64,000 nucleotides of DNA from contig NZ_JAAVUZ010000003.1 in NCBI RefSeq assembly GCF_018449675.1, positions 1 through 64,000 on the forward strand. The letters are read 5' to 3'. Made by a program: the position numbers and the translations under genes. The stretch's first letter is position 1. Each line of letters begins with the position of its first letter. The notes beneath the pieces were generated by a model. That model was not told the origin of the DNA. It did no database searches and saw only the letters and a program-made list of their open reading frames with translations. Origin of the DNA: Glaciihabitans sp. dw_435 (GTDB lineage: Bacteria > Actinomycetota > Actinomycetes > Actinomycetales > Microbacteriaceae). Shown here piece after piece: positions 8,370 to 16,014 of this stretch.

Positions 8370-9269
8370 ATGGACAACAGATCCGAGATGCGCGAGTTCC
8401 TCGCCTCCCGCCGAGCAAAGATCCGCCCGGAAGACGCAGGACTTCCCGGCGGCGGTGGCCGTCGCGTGCCCGGACTGCGTCGCGAAGAACTGGCCGCCCT
8501 GGCCGGGGTGAGTGTCAGCTGGTACACCAGGCTGGAACGTGGCGATGCGGTCGGCGCGTCCGACGCCGTCCTCGATGCCATCGCGCGCACCCTGCGCCTG
8601 GACGAAATTGAGCGGCGCCACCTCTTCCACTTGACGCGCGGCGTGTCCCGCGGCACGGTCAAGTCACCCCGCCGGCGCGCTCAGGTCAGCGCCATCGGCA
8701 GCACTCTTCAACTGGTGCTTGACCAGATGACAGAACTGCCCGCCATCGTGCAGAACGAGCGCGCCGACATCCTCGCGATGAATACGCTTGGCAAAGCGCT
8801 GTATGCGGGACTCATCGAAGGTTCTGTGGGCAGGTGGAATCATGCGCGCTATATCCACCTCGATCCCGCGTCCCGGATCTTCTATCCCGAGTGGGAAGAA
8901 CTGGCCAGCTCCAGCGCCGCCATGCTGCACGTTGCCGCGGGAAAAAATCCGTATGACTCCGAACTGTCTAACCTGATCGGCGAACTCGCCACGCAGTCAG
9001 AAGACTTCCGCGTGCGCTGGGCGACGCACAACCTGCACGAGCACAGCACGGGCACAAAGAAGGTGCACCACGCGGCCGTCGGAGACATGACGCTGCTCTA
9101 CGAAACGTTCGCCTTTCCCGGCGACTCCGCGCTCTCGATGTTCGTGTACACGGCGGAGCCGGGCAGCCCGTCCGCCGACGCCCTGCGTCTTCTCGCCGCG
9201 TGGCAGGCGACGCCCCTCTCCGAGATCGATCCGGGCACCGCCCGCGACACCGCGCCAACCACCGCGTAG
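8370..9269 (+). CDS. XRE-family regulator with MmyB-like ligand domain (paralogue 2)
   Basis: A 299-residue regulator with the same architecture as the gene at 4148-5044: HTH at residues ~1-85 (MREFLASRRAKIRP, RVPGLRREELAALAGVSVSWYTRLERG) and an MmyB-type ligand domain at ~105-290 (LGKALYAGL, RYIHLDPASRIFYPEWE, YTAEPGSPSADALRLLAAW). It is divergent from the alcohol dehydrogenase, which fits the known habit of this family of regulating a neighbouring dehydrogenase or reductase. The start is the ATG after TAGAGT with no Shine-Dalgarno. The two paralogues bracket the whole oxidoreductase island. Confidence 0.88.
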   Translation: MDNRSEMREFLASRRAKIRPEDAGLPGGGGRRVPGLRREELAALAGVSVSWYTRLERGDAVGASDAVLDAIARTLRLDEIERRHLFHLTRGVSRGTVKSPRRRAQVSAIGSTLQLVLDQMTELPAIVQNERADILAMNTLGKALYAGLIEGSVGRWNHARYIHLDPASRIFYPEWEELASSSAAMLHVAAGKNPYDSELSNLIGELATQSEDFRVRWATHNLHEHSTGTKKVHHAAVGDMTLLYETFAFPGDSALSMFVYTAEPGSPSADALRLLAAWQATPLSEIDPGTARDTAPTTA

Positions 9270-9354
9270 CCCACGTCCACACCGTCGGGACGGCCCGGAT
9301 GTTGGGGTCACCAGCCCGGGATTGCCCACGCGGTCCAGGATGAACCGATCCGGG

Positions 9355-9915
9355 TCATGAACGACGCTGCGCCCGCGCCAGGATTGCGGCGATGACATCG
9401 GTCTTCGCATCGGAGTACGCATTCATGTCATCGAAACCCTGCTCGATCAGAGCCTCTTTGGTACGTGCATACAGGTCACGGTCGTCCGGATCCGTTCTGA
9501 GCCGGTCGCGAAACAGCAGGTAGTTCGTCACGGCCAGGTCGTCCCGCTGGTAGATATGGATGTGAACATCCCGGTGTGGCGTGCGTACCAACCGATGACC
9601 AGGCTCGCGTACGCGCAAGACGTATCCCGCGGTCAGCATGGCAGGGAGGTAGTCCTCCTCCGCGGTGATGTCGTCCACAGCGACAACAATGTCGACAATC
9701 GGCTTTGCCGCGAGCCCGGGAACCGAGGTGGACCCGATGTGTTCGATGAGAACGTCCGCTGCCCCAAGAGCCTGACGCAGTCTTTCCCGGTGTTCGGCGA
9801 AAATAGCGGGCCAGTGATTGTCGTAACCGACCACCTCGAGCTGCCGCTTTTCCGTTCCTCCGATGAGGTCAACGTGTTCGACGTCGGGTCTGCGGGGCTT
9901 TGCGGTTTTGCTCAT
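9355..9915 (-). CDS. GrpB family nucleotidyltransferase-fold protein
   Basis: A 186-residue member of the GrpB/UPF0157 family, which has a nucleotidyltransferase fold and is sometimes found fused to dephospho-CoA kinase. The diagnostic block IGSTSVPGLAAKPIVDI is present, with VGYDNHWPAIFAEHRERL before it and HIHIYQRDDLAVTNYLLFRDRL after it. Length matches the family (~170-190). The molecular function of stand-alone members is not established. It stands alone on the minus strand between two plus-strand genes. Confidence 0.88.
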   Translation of the reverse strand: MSKTAKPRRPDVEHVDLIGGTEKRQLEVVGYDNHWPAIFAEHRERLRQALGAADVLIEHIGSTSVPGLAAKPIVDIVVAVDDITAEEDYLPAMLTAGYVLRVREPGHRLVRTPHRDVHIHIYQRDDLAVTNYLLFRDRLRTDPDDRDLYARTKEALIEQGFDDMNAYSDAKTDVIAAILARAQRRS

Positions 9916-10064
9916 ACGGCATCATTCCATTCCGCGACCATCCACGCTGTGTGTACTGCCCGCGGGTGGCGGTGCGTGTGGTTTCTGGGCAGGGGGACGG
10001 GCGTCCGCGACGCACGGCGGAGTGTCGAGCAGGAATGGAGAAGTACATGGTCGCCCGGTGTTCC

Positions 10065-10070
10065 TACACT
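10065..10070 (+). promoter_or_regulatory. -10 box of a leaderless transcript (DUF1801)
   Basis: TACACT, then 6 nt (GGGCGC), then ATG 10077, with no Shine-Dalgarno. The spacing fits transcription starting at the start codon. Confidence 0.55.
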
Positions 10071-10076
10071 GGGCGC

Positions 10077-10505
10077 ATGACGGAAACGAAGAACTCAGAA
10101 ACATTCAGCCCGGAAGAGAAGCGAGCGATGCGGGCGCGCGCTAAGGAACTGAAGGAGGCAGCAGGCAAGGACGCCGACGCGGCCGCGAACGATCACGCGA
10201 TCTCCATCCTCCCGGACGACGAGCGGGAGTTGGCGGAGCGCATCCGCGACATGGTCGTTGCCGCCGCGCCGCACCTGGATCCGAAGACCTACTACGGCTT
10301 CCCGTCGTGGGCCCGCAACGGCAAGATCGTCTGCTTCTTCAAACCGAAGTCGAAGTTCAAGGTCCGCTACTCCACGTTCGAGTTCGACACGGCTGCAACC
10401 CTGGATGACGGAGCGGTGTGGGCGACGGCGTTCGCCGTTCACAACGATATGACTGACTCCGATCTGGCGATGCTCGGTGCCCTGGTGACCAAAGCCGCGG
10501 GCTGA
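10077..10505 (+). CDS. DUF1801 / YdhG-like domain protein
   Basis: A 142-residue soluble protein. After a charged N-terminal helix (PEEKRAMRARAKELKEAAGK) comes the small alpha/beta domain of the DUF1801 group: YYGFPSWARNGKIVCFFKPKSKFKVRYSTFEF, then the C-terminal ATAFAVHNDMTD. Such proteins are widespread in Actinobacteria. The fold is known but no reaction is assigned. It is a single gene with its own leaderless-type promoter. Confidence 0.75.
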   Translation: MTETKNSETFSPEEKRAMRARAKELKEAAGKDADAAANDHAISILPDDERELAERIRDMVVAAAPHLDPKTYYGFPSWARNGKIVCFFKPKSKFKVRYSTFEFDTAATLDDGAVWATAFAVHNDMTDSDLAMLGALVTKAAG

Positions 10506-10751
10506 CACTGCCAGATGGCATTTGACGCGGGGTGGCGCGCGGCGCTTGGGTGACGCTGGCTGCAGTGAGCCGGCAGGACCTGACGCACGTGACGAATGCC
10601 GCCCCCGGGCGGCGCTGTGCGATCGGTCGACGGAGACCGTGCGGCTATCTGATACTTCGACCGGGGCGGGGCGATTCGCGCCAATGTACCCCGATCTGCA
10701 CCATTCGGGGTATGTGAGGGCTACGCTGAGGCAAGCCCGAACGGGGGACGA

Positions 10752-11477
10752 ATGACTGATTGCGCACACGGACCCTTGCGCACCGCCGGCGTGTGCGATG
10801 CCTGCGGCGAGACGGGCACAGTGCACGACGAGGTATCGCCGGCCGAGGCGCTGTTGTTGGCTGCCGCCGTCGCGGGGCCGGCGCTCCCGATTCCTGGGTC
10901 CGCTGATCCCGACGTCGGGCCCGCAACCAACAGCGGGCCATCAACCGACATCGACGATCCTCCGGACGTCGTCAGCCACGAGGCATCCACCGATCTGCCC
11001 AGCAGCGAGCTGACGACCGGTGCACGCGACCCCTTCGCTCCCGAGCAGCTGTCTCTCGCGCTCCTCTCCGTTGTCGTCGCCGCGGTGAAGGGCAAGCAGG
11101 TCGGCGGCGTCGCCTCCGTGCGCGATGGTGCGGACGCGACAATGGATGACACGGGGCGGTGGGCCTCCTGGGGTGGCATCGGTCCCGCGCCGCTGCATGA
11201 CGCGGTCGCGATTCGCGGAGTCATCCAGGACATTTCGAACACTTCCCAGACCCTGATGGCGGGCGACAACGACAGCGCCGTCTCACCGTCGTTCTCCGAC
11301 GCAAGCCGGGTGCTGCGTTTCGCCGATTTCGCCGACGAGCGCCAGGACTACATCGTGCCGCTGCAGGACGCGCTGATGCGTGTTGCGAACGGGTGGGATG
11401 ACGGTCTGTGGACCGATGTCCAGTCCGACATGACCGACGTCTGGGAACTCGGCCGGGAGCACATGGCCCGGTTCTGA
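10752..11477 (+). CDS. Hypothetical protein with an N-terminal Cys cluster
   Basis: 241 residues, no family recognised. The first ~20 residues contain Cys4, His6, Cys15 and Cys18 (VCDACGETG), a possible small zinc knuckle. A long Pro/Ser/Asp-rich linker (~25-95) follows, then a helical region (EQLSLALLSVVVAAVKGK) and a C-terminal acidic/aromatic domain ending DVWELGREHMARF. No signal peptide is clear. ATG 10752 follows a GGGGGA box. It precedes the DUF1684 gene by 64 nt on the same strand, so co-transcription is possible. Confidence 0.65.
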   Translation: MTDCAHGPLRTAGVCDACGETGTVHDEVSPAEALLLAAAVAGPALPIPGSADPDVGPATNSGPSTDIDDPPDVVSHEASTDLPSSELTTGARDPFAPEQLSLALLSVVVAAVKGKQVGGVASVRDGADATMDDTGRWASWGGIGPAPLHDAVAIRGVIQDISNTSQTLMAGDNDSAVSPSFSDASRVLRFADFADERQDYIVPLQDALMRVANGWDDGLWTDVQSDMTDVWELGREHMARF

Positions 11478-11541
11478 CCGGATGGAAATTTCCCCGTGTC
11501 GGGTGACGTTGAGAAGATAGACGTCGACAAGGATGGACAGC

Positions 11542-12369
11542 ATGACCGACACCACTACAGCCACGCCCGAGCAGGTTTTCGCCACGTACCACGAGCGTCG
11601 TGAACTCGCCGTCGTGCAGCCGAAGGGCAACCTGGCTCTCGTCAACACCCAGTGGGTGGATTCCGAGCAGAAGATCTACGGAGTTCCCGGTGTCTGGGCT
11701 CCGGTTCCGGATGGCGGATCCGGACTGGTGCTTCGCGCCGAGGCATCCGACAACATCATCGTTGACGGTGTGCTGGTGGACGGCGAAGTGGTGGTGCGCG
11801 GCAAGGACTCCGACGCCCCGAGCGAGATTGTGTTCTCCGACGGAGTCACCGGATTCGTGATCGCCAGCGAAGAGGGCAGCTACGCGCTGCGCGTGTGGGA
11901 TGCGAATTCCGAGGGCATCCAGGAGTTTGGCTCCATCGACGTGTTCCCGTACAACCCCGAGTGGGTCATCACCGGAACCTTCACCGAAATCGAGGGTGGC
12001 ACGACCGTCGGCTTCGAGCACCTCAAGGATGACGGCAAGACCCGCGACCTCGCCGTTCCCGGAGAGATCACGTTCACCAAGGACGGTGTCGACTACAACC
12101 TGGCCGCCTTCAAGGCCGGACGCGCGCTTCAGCTTGTCTACGCGGATGCCACGAACAACGACACCACCTACGGCGTCGGCCGGTTCCTCTTCCTCGCACC
12201 GAACCCGGACGGGTCGATCACGTTGGACTTCAACCGCGCGGTACTGCCGCCCTGTGCGTTTAGCTACAACTTCAACTGCCCCCTTCCTCCGAAGCAGAAT
12301 CGCTTCGCTGTGAAGATCGAAGCGGGCGAGAAGAACGTTCTCAAGAAGGACGGAACGCTGCTTCACTAG
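11542..12369 (+). CDS. DUF1684 family protein
   Basis: A 275-residue cytosolic beta-rich protein. The C-terminal signature of DUF1684 is clear: YGVGRFLFL, ITLDFNRAVLPPCAFS, FNCPLPPKQNRF and VKIEAGEK. The family is common in bacteria but its activity is not established. AAGGA (11529-11533) sits 8 nt before ATG 11542. An ATG at 11533 is too close to that box. A strong terminator follows, so the gene ends a transcription unit. Confidence 0.85.
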   Translation: MTDTTTATPEQVFATYHERRELAVVQPKGNLALVNTQWVDSEQKIYGVPGVWAPVPDGGSGLVLRAEASDNIIVDGVLVDGEVVVRGKDSDAPSEIVFSDGVTGFVIASEEGSYALRVWDANSEGIQEFGSIDVFPYNPEWVITGTFTEIEGGTTVGFEHLKDDGKTRDLAVPGEITFTKDGVDYNLAAFKAGRALQLVYADATNNDTTYGVGRFLFLAPNPDGSITLDFNRAVLPPCAFSYNFNCPLPPKQNRFAVKIEAGEKNVLKKDGTLLH

Positions 12370-12430
12370 CGACACCGTCCGGCGCGGGGGTGGAATGACG
12401 CCCGAGCCGGTACCTCTCATCACATGAGGC

Positions 12431-12470
12431 GATGACCACAGCGTGGAGTTACGCTGTGGTCATCTCTTTT
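12431..12470 (+). terminator. Intrinsic terminator
   Basis: Perfect 14-bp stem GATGACCACAGCGT (12431-12444) / ACGCTGTGGTCATC (12451-12464), loop GGAGTT, followed by TCTTTT. It ends the DUF1684 unit. Confidence 0.9.
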
Positions 12471-12489
12471 CACCGTTGATGGGAGAACC

Positions 12490-13881
12490 GTGACCCGGTC
12501 CTGGAACGCCGCACCCCCGGTCGACGCGCGCACCATCGCCCTCGCGCACGACGCCATTGTGGGCAATCACCTCAGCACGACCGGTGTTCGCAGGGTGGTG
12601 GAGGAATCCTGGAACCGTGCCCTCGCGCATCGTCTCGATCCGGACGTGATCAGCCCGTCTTTCGACCTCGACGACGACGCGCTTCGCGAGTATCGAAGCC
12701 GTCACCCGCTCGCCCTGGTTCTCCCGACAATTCACCGTCTGCTCATCAGGCACACTTTCGACACCGGCCTGATCGTTGCGGTCGGAGATCAGGCTGGTCG
12801 ACTCCTCTGGATCGACGGCGATCGTGCTCTTCGACGCAAAGCCGAGGGAATGCTTTTCGTCGAAGGCGCAGATTGGTCGGAAGCCGCCGTGGGCACGAGC
12901 GCTCCCGGCACGGCGATCGCGCTCGACCACGGCATCCAGATCCACCGCGCAGAACACTTCACGCGCGCGGTGCATCCGTGGAGTTGCACCGCCGTTCCCG
13001 TCCACGACCCCGCCTCCGGGGACATCCTCGGCGTGATCGACATCACCGGCGGGGACGATGCGGTCGCACCCGCGACGCTTCCGCTCGTCGAAGCGACCGT
13101 CGCCGCCGTCGAGACGGAACTCACCCTGCGACGAATGGATGCCACGCTCCGCAGCGGCCCCGTCGCGGTCGGCTGGCTCGCTTCCACCGACCCGGGGCCG
13201 GTGCTCGCCGTCGGTGACACTGCACCGACCGCCGGCACCCACCCCGCCGCCGCCCAGTCCGCCCGCGCGCAGCCCGCCACGGAGCCATTTGTTCTCAGCG
13301 TTCTCGGACGGGACGTTGCCCAGCTCAGCGACGGCGTCACCACCGTGTCCCTGTCGCCCCGGCACGCCGAGATCCTCTGCCTGTTGTGCTGGCATCCCGA
13401 GGGCCTGTCGGCCGGACGGCTCGCGGAACTCATCTACGGACGAGCCGACGCGATCGGCACCCTGCGCCCCGAAATGGTTCGGCTGCGCAAGACGCTCGGG
13501 TCGGTCGACCCCCTACTCGTGCCGACATCCCGACCCTACAGACTCGGCCACCCGCCCGAGCTGGATATTCACAGGGCGCTGGCGTTCTCCCAACGCGGCG
13601 CCCACCGGGTTGCCATCGCGAGCTACCCGGGAGCGCTTCTCCCGGCATCCGACGCGCCCGGCATCGTGACTCTTCGCGCTGACATCCACGCCCGCGTTCG
13701 GGACGCGCTGCTGGTGGATGCCACGGCAGACTCCCTCCTCGAATTCGCCGCCACCACGGAGGGCGGGTACGACCTGGACGTGATGCGGGCGGCCCTGACG
13801 AGGCTGCCGCCCGGGTCATCCCGTCGCGCTCCTCTGATCGACCGAATTGCCCGGATCGACGCGGAATTGGCCCGCAACTAG
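12490..13881 (+). CDS. GAF-domain regulator with C-terminal winged helix
   Basis: A 463-residue regulator read just upstream of an aldehyde dehydrogenase, its likely target. The N-terminal part (~60-220) matches the GAF sensor of acetoin/aldehyde-type regulators: [52 protein letters not shown] and [10 protein letters not shown]. No AAA+ or Fis domain follows. The C-terminal third instead has a winged-helix-like segment ([31 protein letters not shown]) and a helical tail. Binding of small organic signals is known for the family; the signal here is unknown. GTG 12490 follows a GGGAG box. Its last codons already contain the first of three phased CGCAAC repeats. Confidence 0.82.
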   Translation: MTRSWNAAPPVDARTIALAHDAIVGNHLSTTGVRRVVEESWNRALAHRLDPDVISPSFDLDDDALREYRSRHPLALVLPTIHRLLIRHTFDTGLIVAVGDQAGRLLWIDGDRALRRKAEGMLFVEGADWSEAAVGTSAPGTAIALDHGIQIHRAEHFTRAVHPWSCTAVPVHDPASGDILGVIDITGGDDAVAPATLPLVEATVAAVETELTLRRMDATLRSGPVAVGWLASTDPGPVLAVGDTAPTAGTHPAAAQSARAQPATEPFVLSVLGRDVAQLSDGVTTVSLSPRHAEILCLLCWHPEGLSAGRLAELIYGRADAIGTLRPEMVRLRKTLGSVDPLLVPTSRPYRLGHPPELDIHRALAFSQRGAHRVAIASYPGALLPASDAPGIVTLRADIHARVRDALLVDATADSLLEFAATTEGGYDLDVMRAALTRLPPGSSRRAPLIDRIARIDAELARN

Positions 13882-13916
13882 CCGCAACCTTTTCGCAACC
13901 GGCTGCTGCGTACGAT
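13872..13916 (+). promoter_or_regulatory. Phased CGCAAC repeats and -10 box before aldehyde dehydrogenase
   Basis: CGCAAC occurs three times, starting at 13873, 13883 and 13894, i.e. 10 and 11 bp apart on one face of the helix. TACGAT (13911-13916) is a good -10, so the repeats cover the -35 area. They are probably the binding site of an activator, most simply the upstream GAF regulator. Confidence 0.5.
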
Positions 13917-13970
13917 CAATGCGAAGGCCAGACGGCGCTTCAACTTCGACAACGACGTCAAAGGATGAAC

Positions 13971-15494
13971 ATGACGATCTACGCTGCTCCGGGGACCCCG
14001 GATGCCAAGGTCACTTTCAAGCCCCGCTACGAGCACTGGATCGGGGGCGAATGGGTCAAACCGATCAAGGGCCAGTACTTCGAAGACATCACCCCCGTCA
14101 CCGGTAAGCCATTCGCCGAGGTCGCGCGCGGCACGGCGGAGGACATCGATGCTGCGCTGGATGCCGCGCACAAGGCTTTTCCCGCGTGGGGAAAGACAAC
14201 CCCCACCGAGCGGGCCGCGGTGCTCAACAAGATTGCCGACGTGATCGACGCGAACCTCGAGCTTCTCGCCGTCGCGGAGACCTGGGACAACGGCAAGCCG
14301 ATCCGGGAACCGCTGAACGCGGACCTGCCGCTCGCCTCCGACCACTTCCGGTACTTCGCCGCCGCGATCCGGGCGCAGGATGGCAACCACGCAGAGCTCG
14401 ACGGCGACATGGTGGCGTATCACTTCCATGAGCCGCTCGGCGTGGTCGGCCAGATCATCCCGTGGAACTTTCCGATCCTCATGGCGACGTGGAAGCTCGC
14501 GCCCGCGCTGGCCGCGGGAAACACCATCGTGCTGAAGCCGGCGGAGCAGACACCGGTATCGATCCTGGTGCTCATCGAACTCATCGGGGACATCCTGCCG
14601 CCCGGGGTCCTCAACATCGTGAACGGTTTCGGTATCGAGGCGGGTAAGCCGCTCGCGTCCAGCCCGCGGATCCGCAAGATCGCGTTCACGGGCGAGACGA
14701 CGACGGGCCGGCTCATCCTGCAATATGCCAGCGCGAACATCATCCCGTCGACCGTCGAGCTCGGGGGCAAGAGCCCGAACCTGTTCTTCGCCGATGTCGC
14801 CGACTCCAATGACGCGTTCTACGACAAGGCGCAGGAGGGGTTCACGCTGTTCGCGTTCAACCAGGGAGAGGTATGCACCTGCCCCTCCCGCGCGCTCATC
14901 CAGTCGACCATCTATGACTCCTTCCTCGGGGACGCGATCGAACGCACGAAGAAGGCCGTGCAGGGCAACCCGCTCGACACCGATACCCAGGTGGGCGCGC
15001 AGGCGTCGAATGATCAGCTGGAGAAGATCCTCAGCTACATCGACATCGGCAAGCAGGAGGGCGCGAAGCTCACCCTTGGCGGGTCCCGTGTGGATCTCGG
15101 CGGTGACCTCACCGACGGCTACTACGTCGAACCCACGATCTTCGAGGGCAACAACTCGATGCGTCTGTTCCAGGAGGAGATCTTCGGACCCGTCGTCGCC
15201 GTCACCAGCTTCACCGACTACGACAACGCCATCGCGCTGGCCAACGACACCCTGTACGGCCTCGGCGCCGGCGTCTGGTCGCGAAACGGCAACGTCGCCT
15301 ACCGGGCTGGACGGGACATCCAGGCCGGACGAGTATGGGTGAACAACTACCACGCATACCCCGCGGGTGCCGCTTTCGGCGGCTACAAGAGCTCGGGCAT
15401 CGGTCGCGAGAACAACAAGCTCGCCCTCGATCACTACCAGCAGACGAAGAACCTCCTGGTGTCGTACTCAGAGAACGCCCTCGGGTTCTTCTAG
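13971..15494 (+). CDS. NAD-dependent aldehyde dehydrogenase (AldB/ExaC type)
   Basis: A 507-residue cytosolic enzyme oxidising an aldehyde, probably acetaldehyde-like, to the carboxylate. Family signatures are all present: [24 protein letters not shown] (start of the cofactor domain), [10 protein letters not shown], the general base in VELGGKSPN, and the catalytic cysteine in [12 protein letters not shown]. The two-cysteine CTC motif and the ending [20 protein letters not shown] are typical of the ExaC/AldB group. ATG 13971 was preferred over 13965 because AAGGA (13961-13965) would overlap the earlier one. Context is regulator, this gene, then DUF779, a conserved actinobacterial arrangement for alcohol/aldehyde oxidation. 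Confidence 0.93.
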   Translation: MTIYAAPGTPDAKVTFKPRYEHWIGGEWVKPIKGQYFEDITPVTGKPFAEVARGTAEDIDAALDAAHKAFPAWGKTTPTERAAVLNKIADVIDANLELLAVAETWDNGKPIREPLNADLPLASDHFRYFAAAIRAQDGNHAELDGDMVAYHFHEPLGVVGQIIPWNFPILMATWKLAPALAAGNTIVLKPAEQTPVSILVLIELIGDILPPGVLNIVNGFGIEAGKPLASSPRIRKIAFTGETTTGRLILQYASANIIPSTVELGGKSPNLFFADVADSNDAFYDKAQEGFTLFAFNQGEVCTCPSRALIQSTIYDSFLGDAIERTKKAVQGNPLDTDTQVGAQASNDQLEKILSYIDIGKQEGAKLTLGGSRVDLGGDLTDGYYVEPTIFEGNNSMRLFQEEIFGPVVAVTSFTDYDNAIALANDTLYGLGAGVWSRNGNVAYRAGRDIQAGRVWVNNYHAYPAGAAFGGYKSSGIGRENNKLALDHYQQTKNLLVSYSENALGFF

Positions 15495-15507
15495 ATCGGA
15501 TGTGAGC

Positions 15508-15912
15508 ATGATTGACGCCGCCGTAACCATCGCTGAGGAGTCCACCTCGCGCGTTGCCCTGGCGGACGCGTCCGTCGAACTGCTGCGCAAGCTCTGGGAC
15601 CATTACGGTCCGCTGATGTTTCACCAGTCGGGTGGGTGCTGCGATGGGAGTTCTCCCATGTGCTATCCGGCTGGTGACTTCATCACCTCGGACAACGACG
15701 TGCTTCTCGGTGTCTTTGACATTGGGGACGCGGATGACCCGAGGCCGATCGAGTTCTGGATGTCCCGCGAGCAGTTCGCCTACTGGAGTCACACGCATCT
15801 CACGGTGGATGTCGTCGCCGGGAGGGGCAGCGGCTTCTCGGTGGAGGCGCCCGAGGGCGTGCGGTTCCTGATCCGCTCGCGCCTGATGGAAACGGCGCTG
15901 CCGTTCGCCTGA
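15508..15912 (+). CDS. DUF779 protein, aldehyde dehydrogenase partner
   Basis: A 134-residue soluble protein of DUF779. The diagnostic LMFHQSGGCCDGSSPMCYPAGDF is present, with three cysteines and a histidine that could bind metal, followed by IEFWMSREQFAYWSHTHLTVDVV. Genes of this family typically follow aldehyde dehydrogenases, as here (13 nt gap), so a helper or maturation role for the enzyme is inferred. No biochemical function is established to my knowledge. Confidence 0.88.
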   Translation: MIDAAVTIAEESTSRVALADASVELLRKLWDHYGPLMFHQSGGCCDGSSPMCYPAGDFITSDNDVLLGVFDIGDADDPRPIEFWMSREQFAYWSHTHLTVDVVAGRGSGFSVEAPEGVRFLIRSRLMETALPFA

Positions 15913-16014
15913 TCGCCTCGCAGGGCGCAGGGCGTGCGTCGCGTGCGGCCGTGGAGCATGTGGCGTGGGTGGCGTCGGGCGGGCAGAGTCGGTGGAGCGG
16001 TGCACACTTAACCC

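Noticed and set aside
13878-15434. 518-residue minus-strand open frame opposite the aldehyde dehydrogenase
   Set aside because: Antisense shadow of a well-matched enzyme gene.
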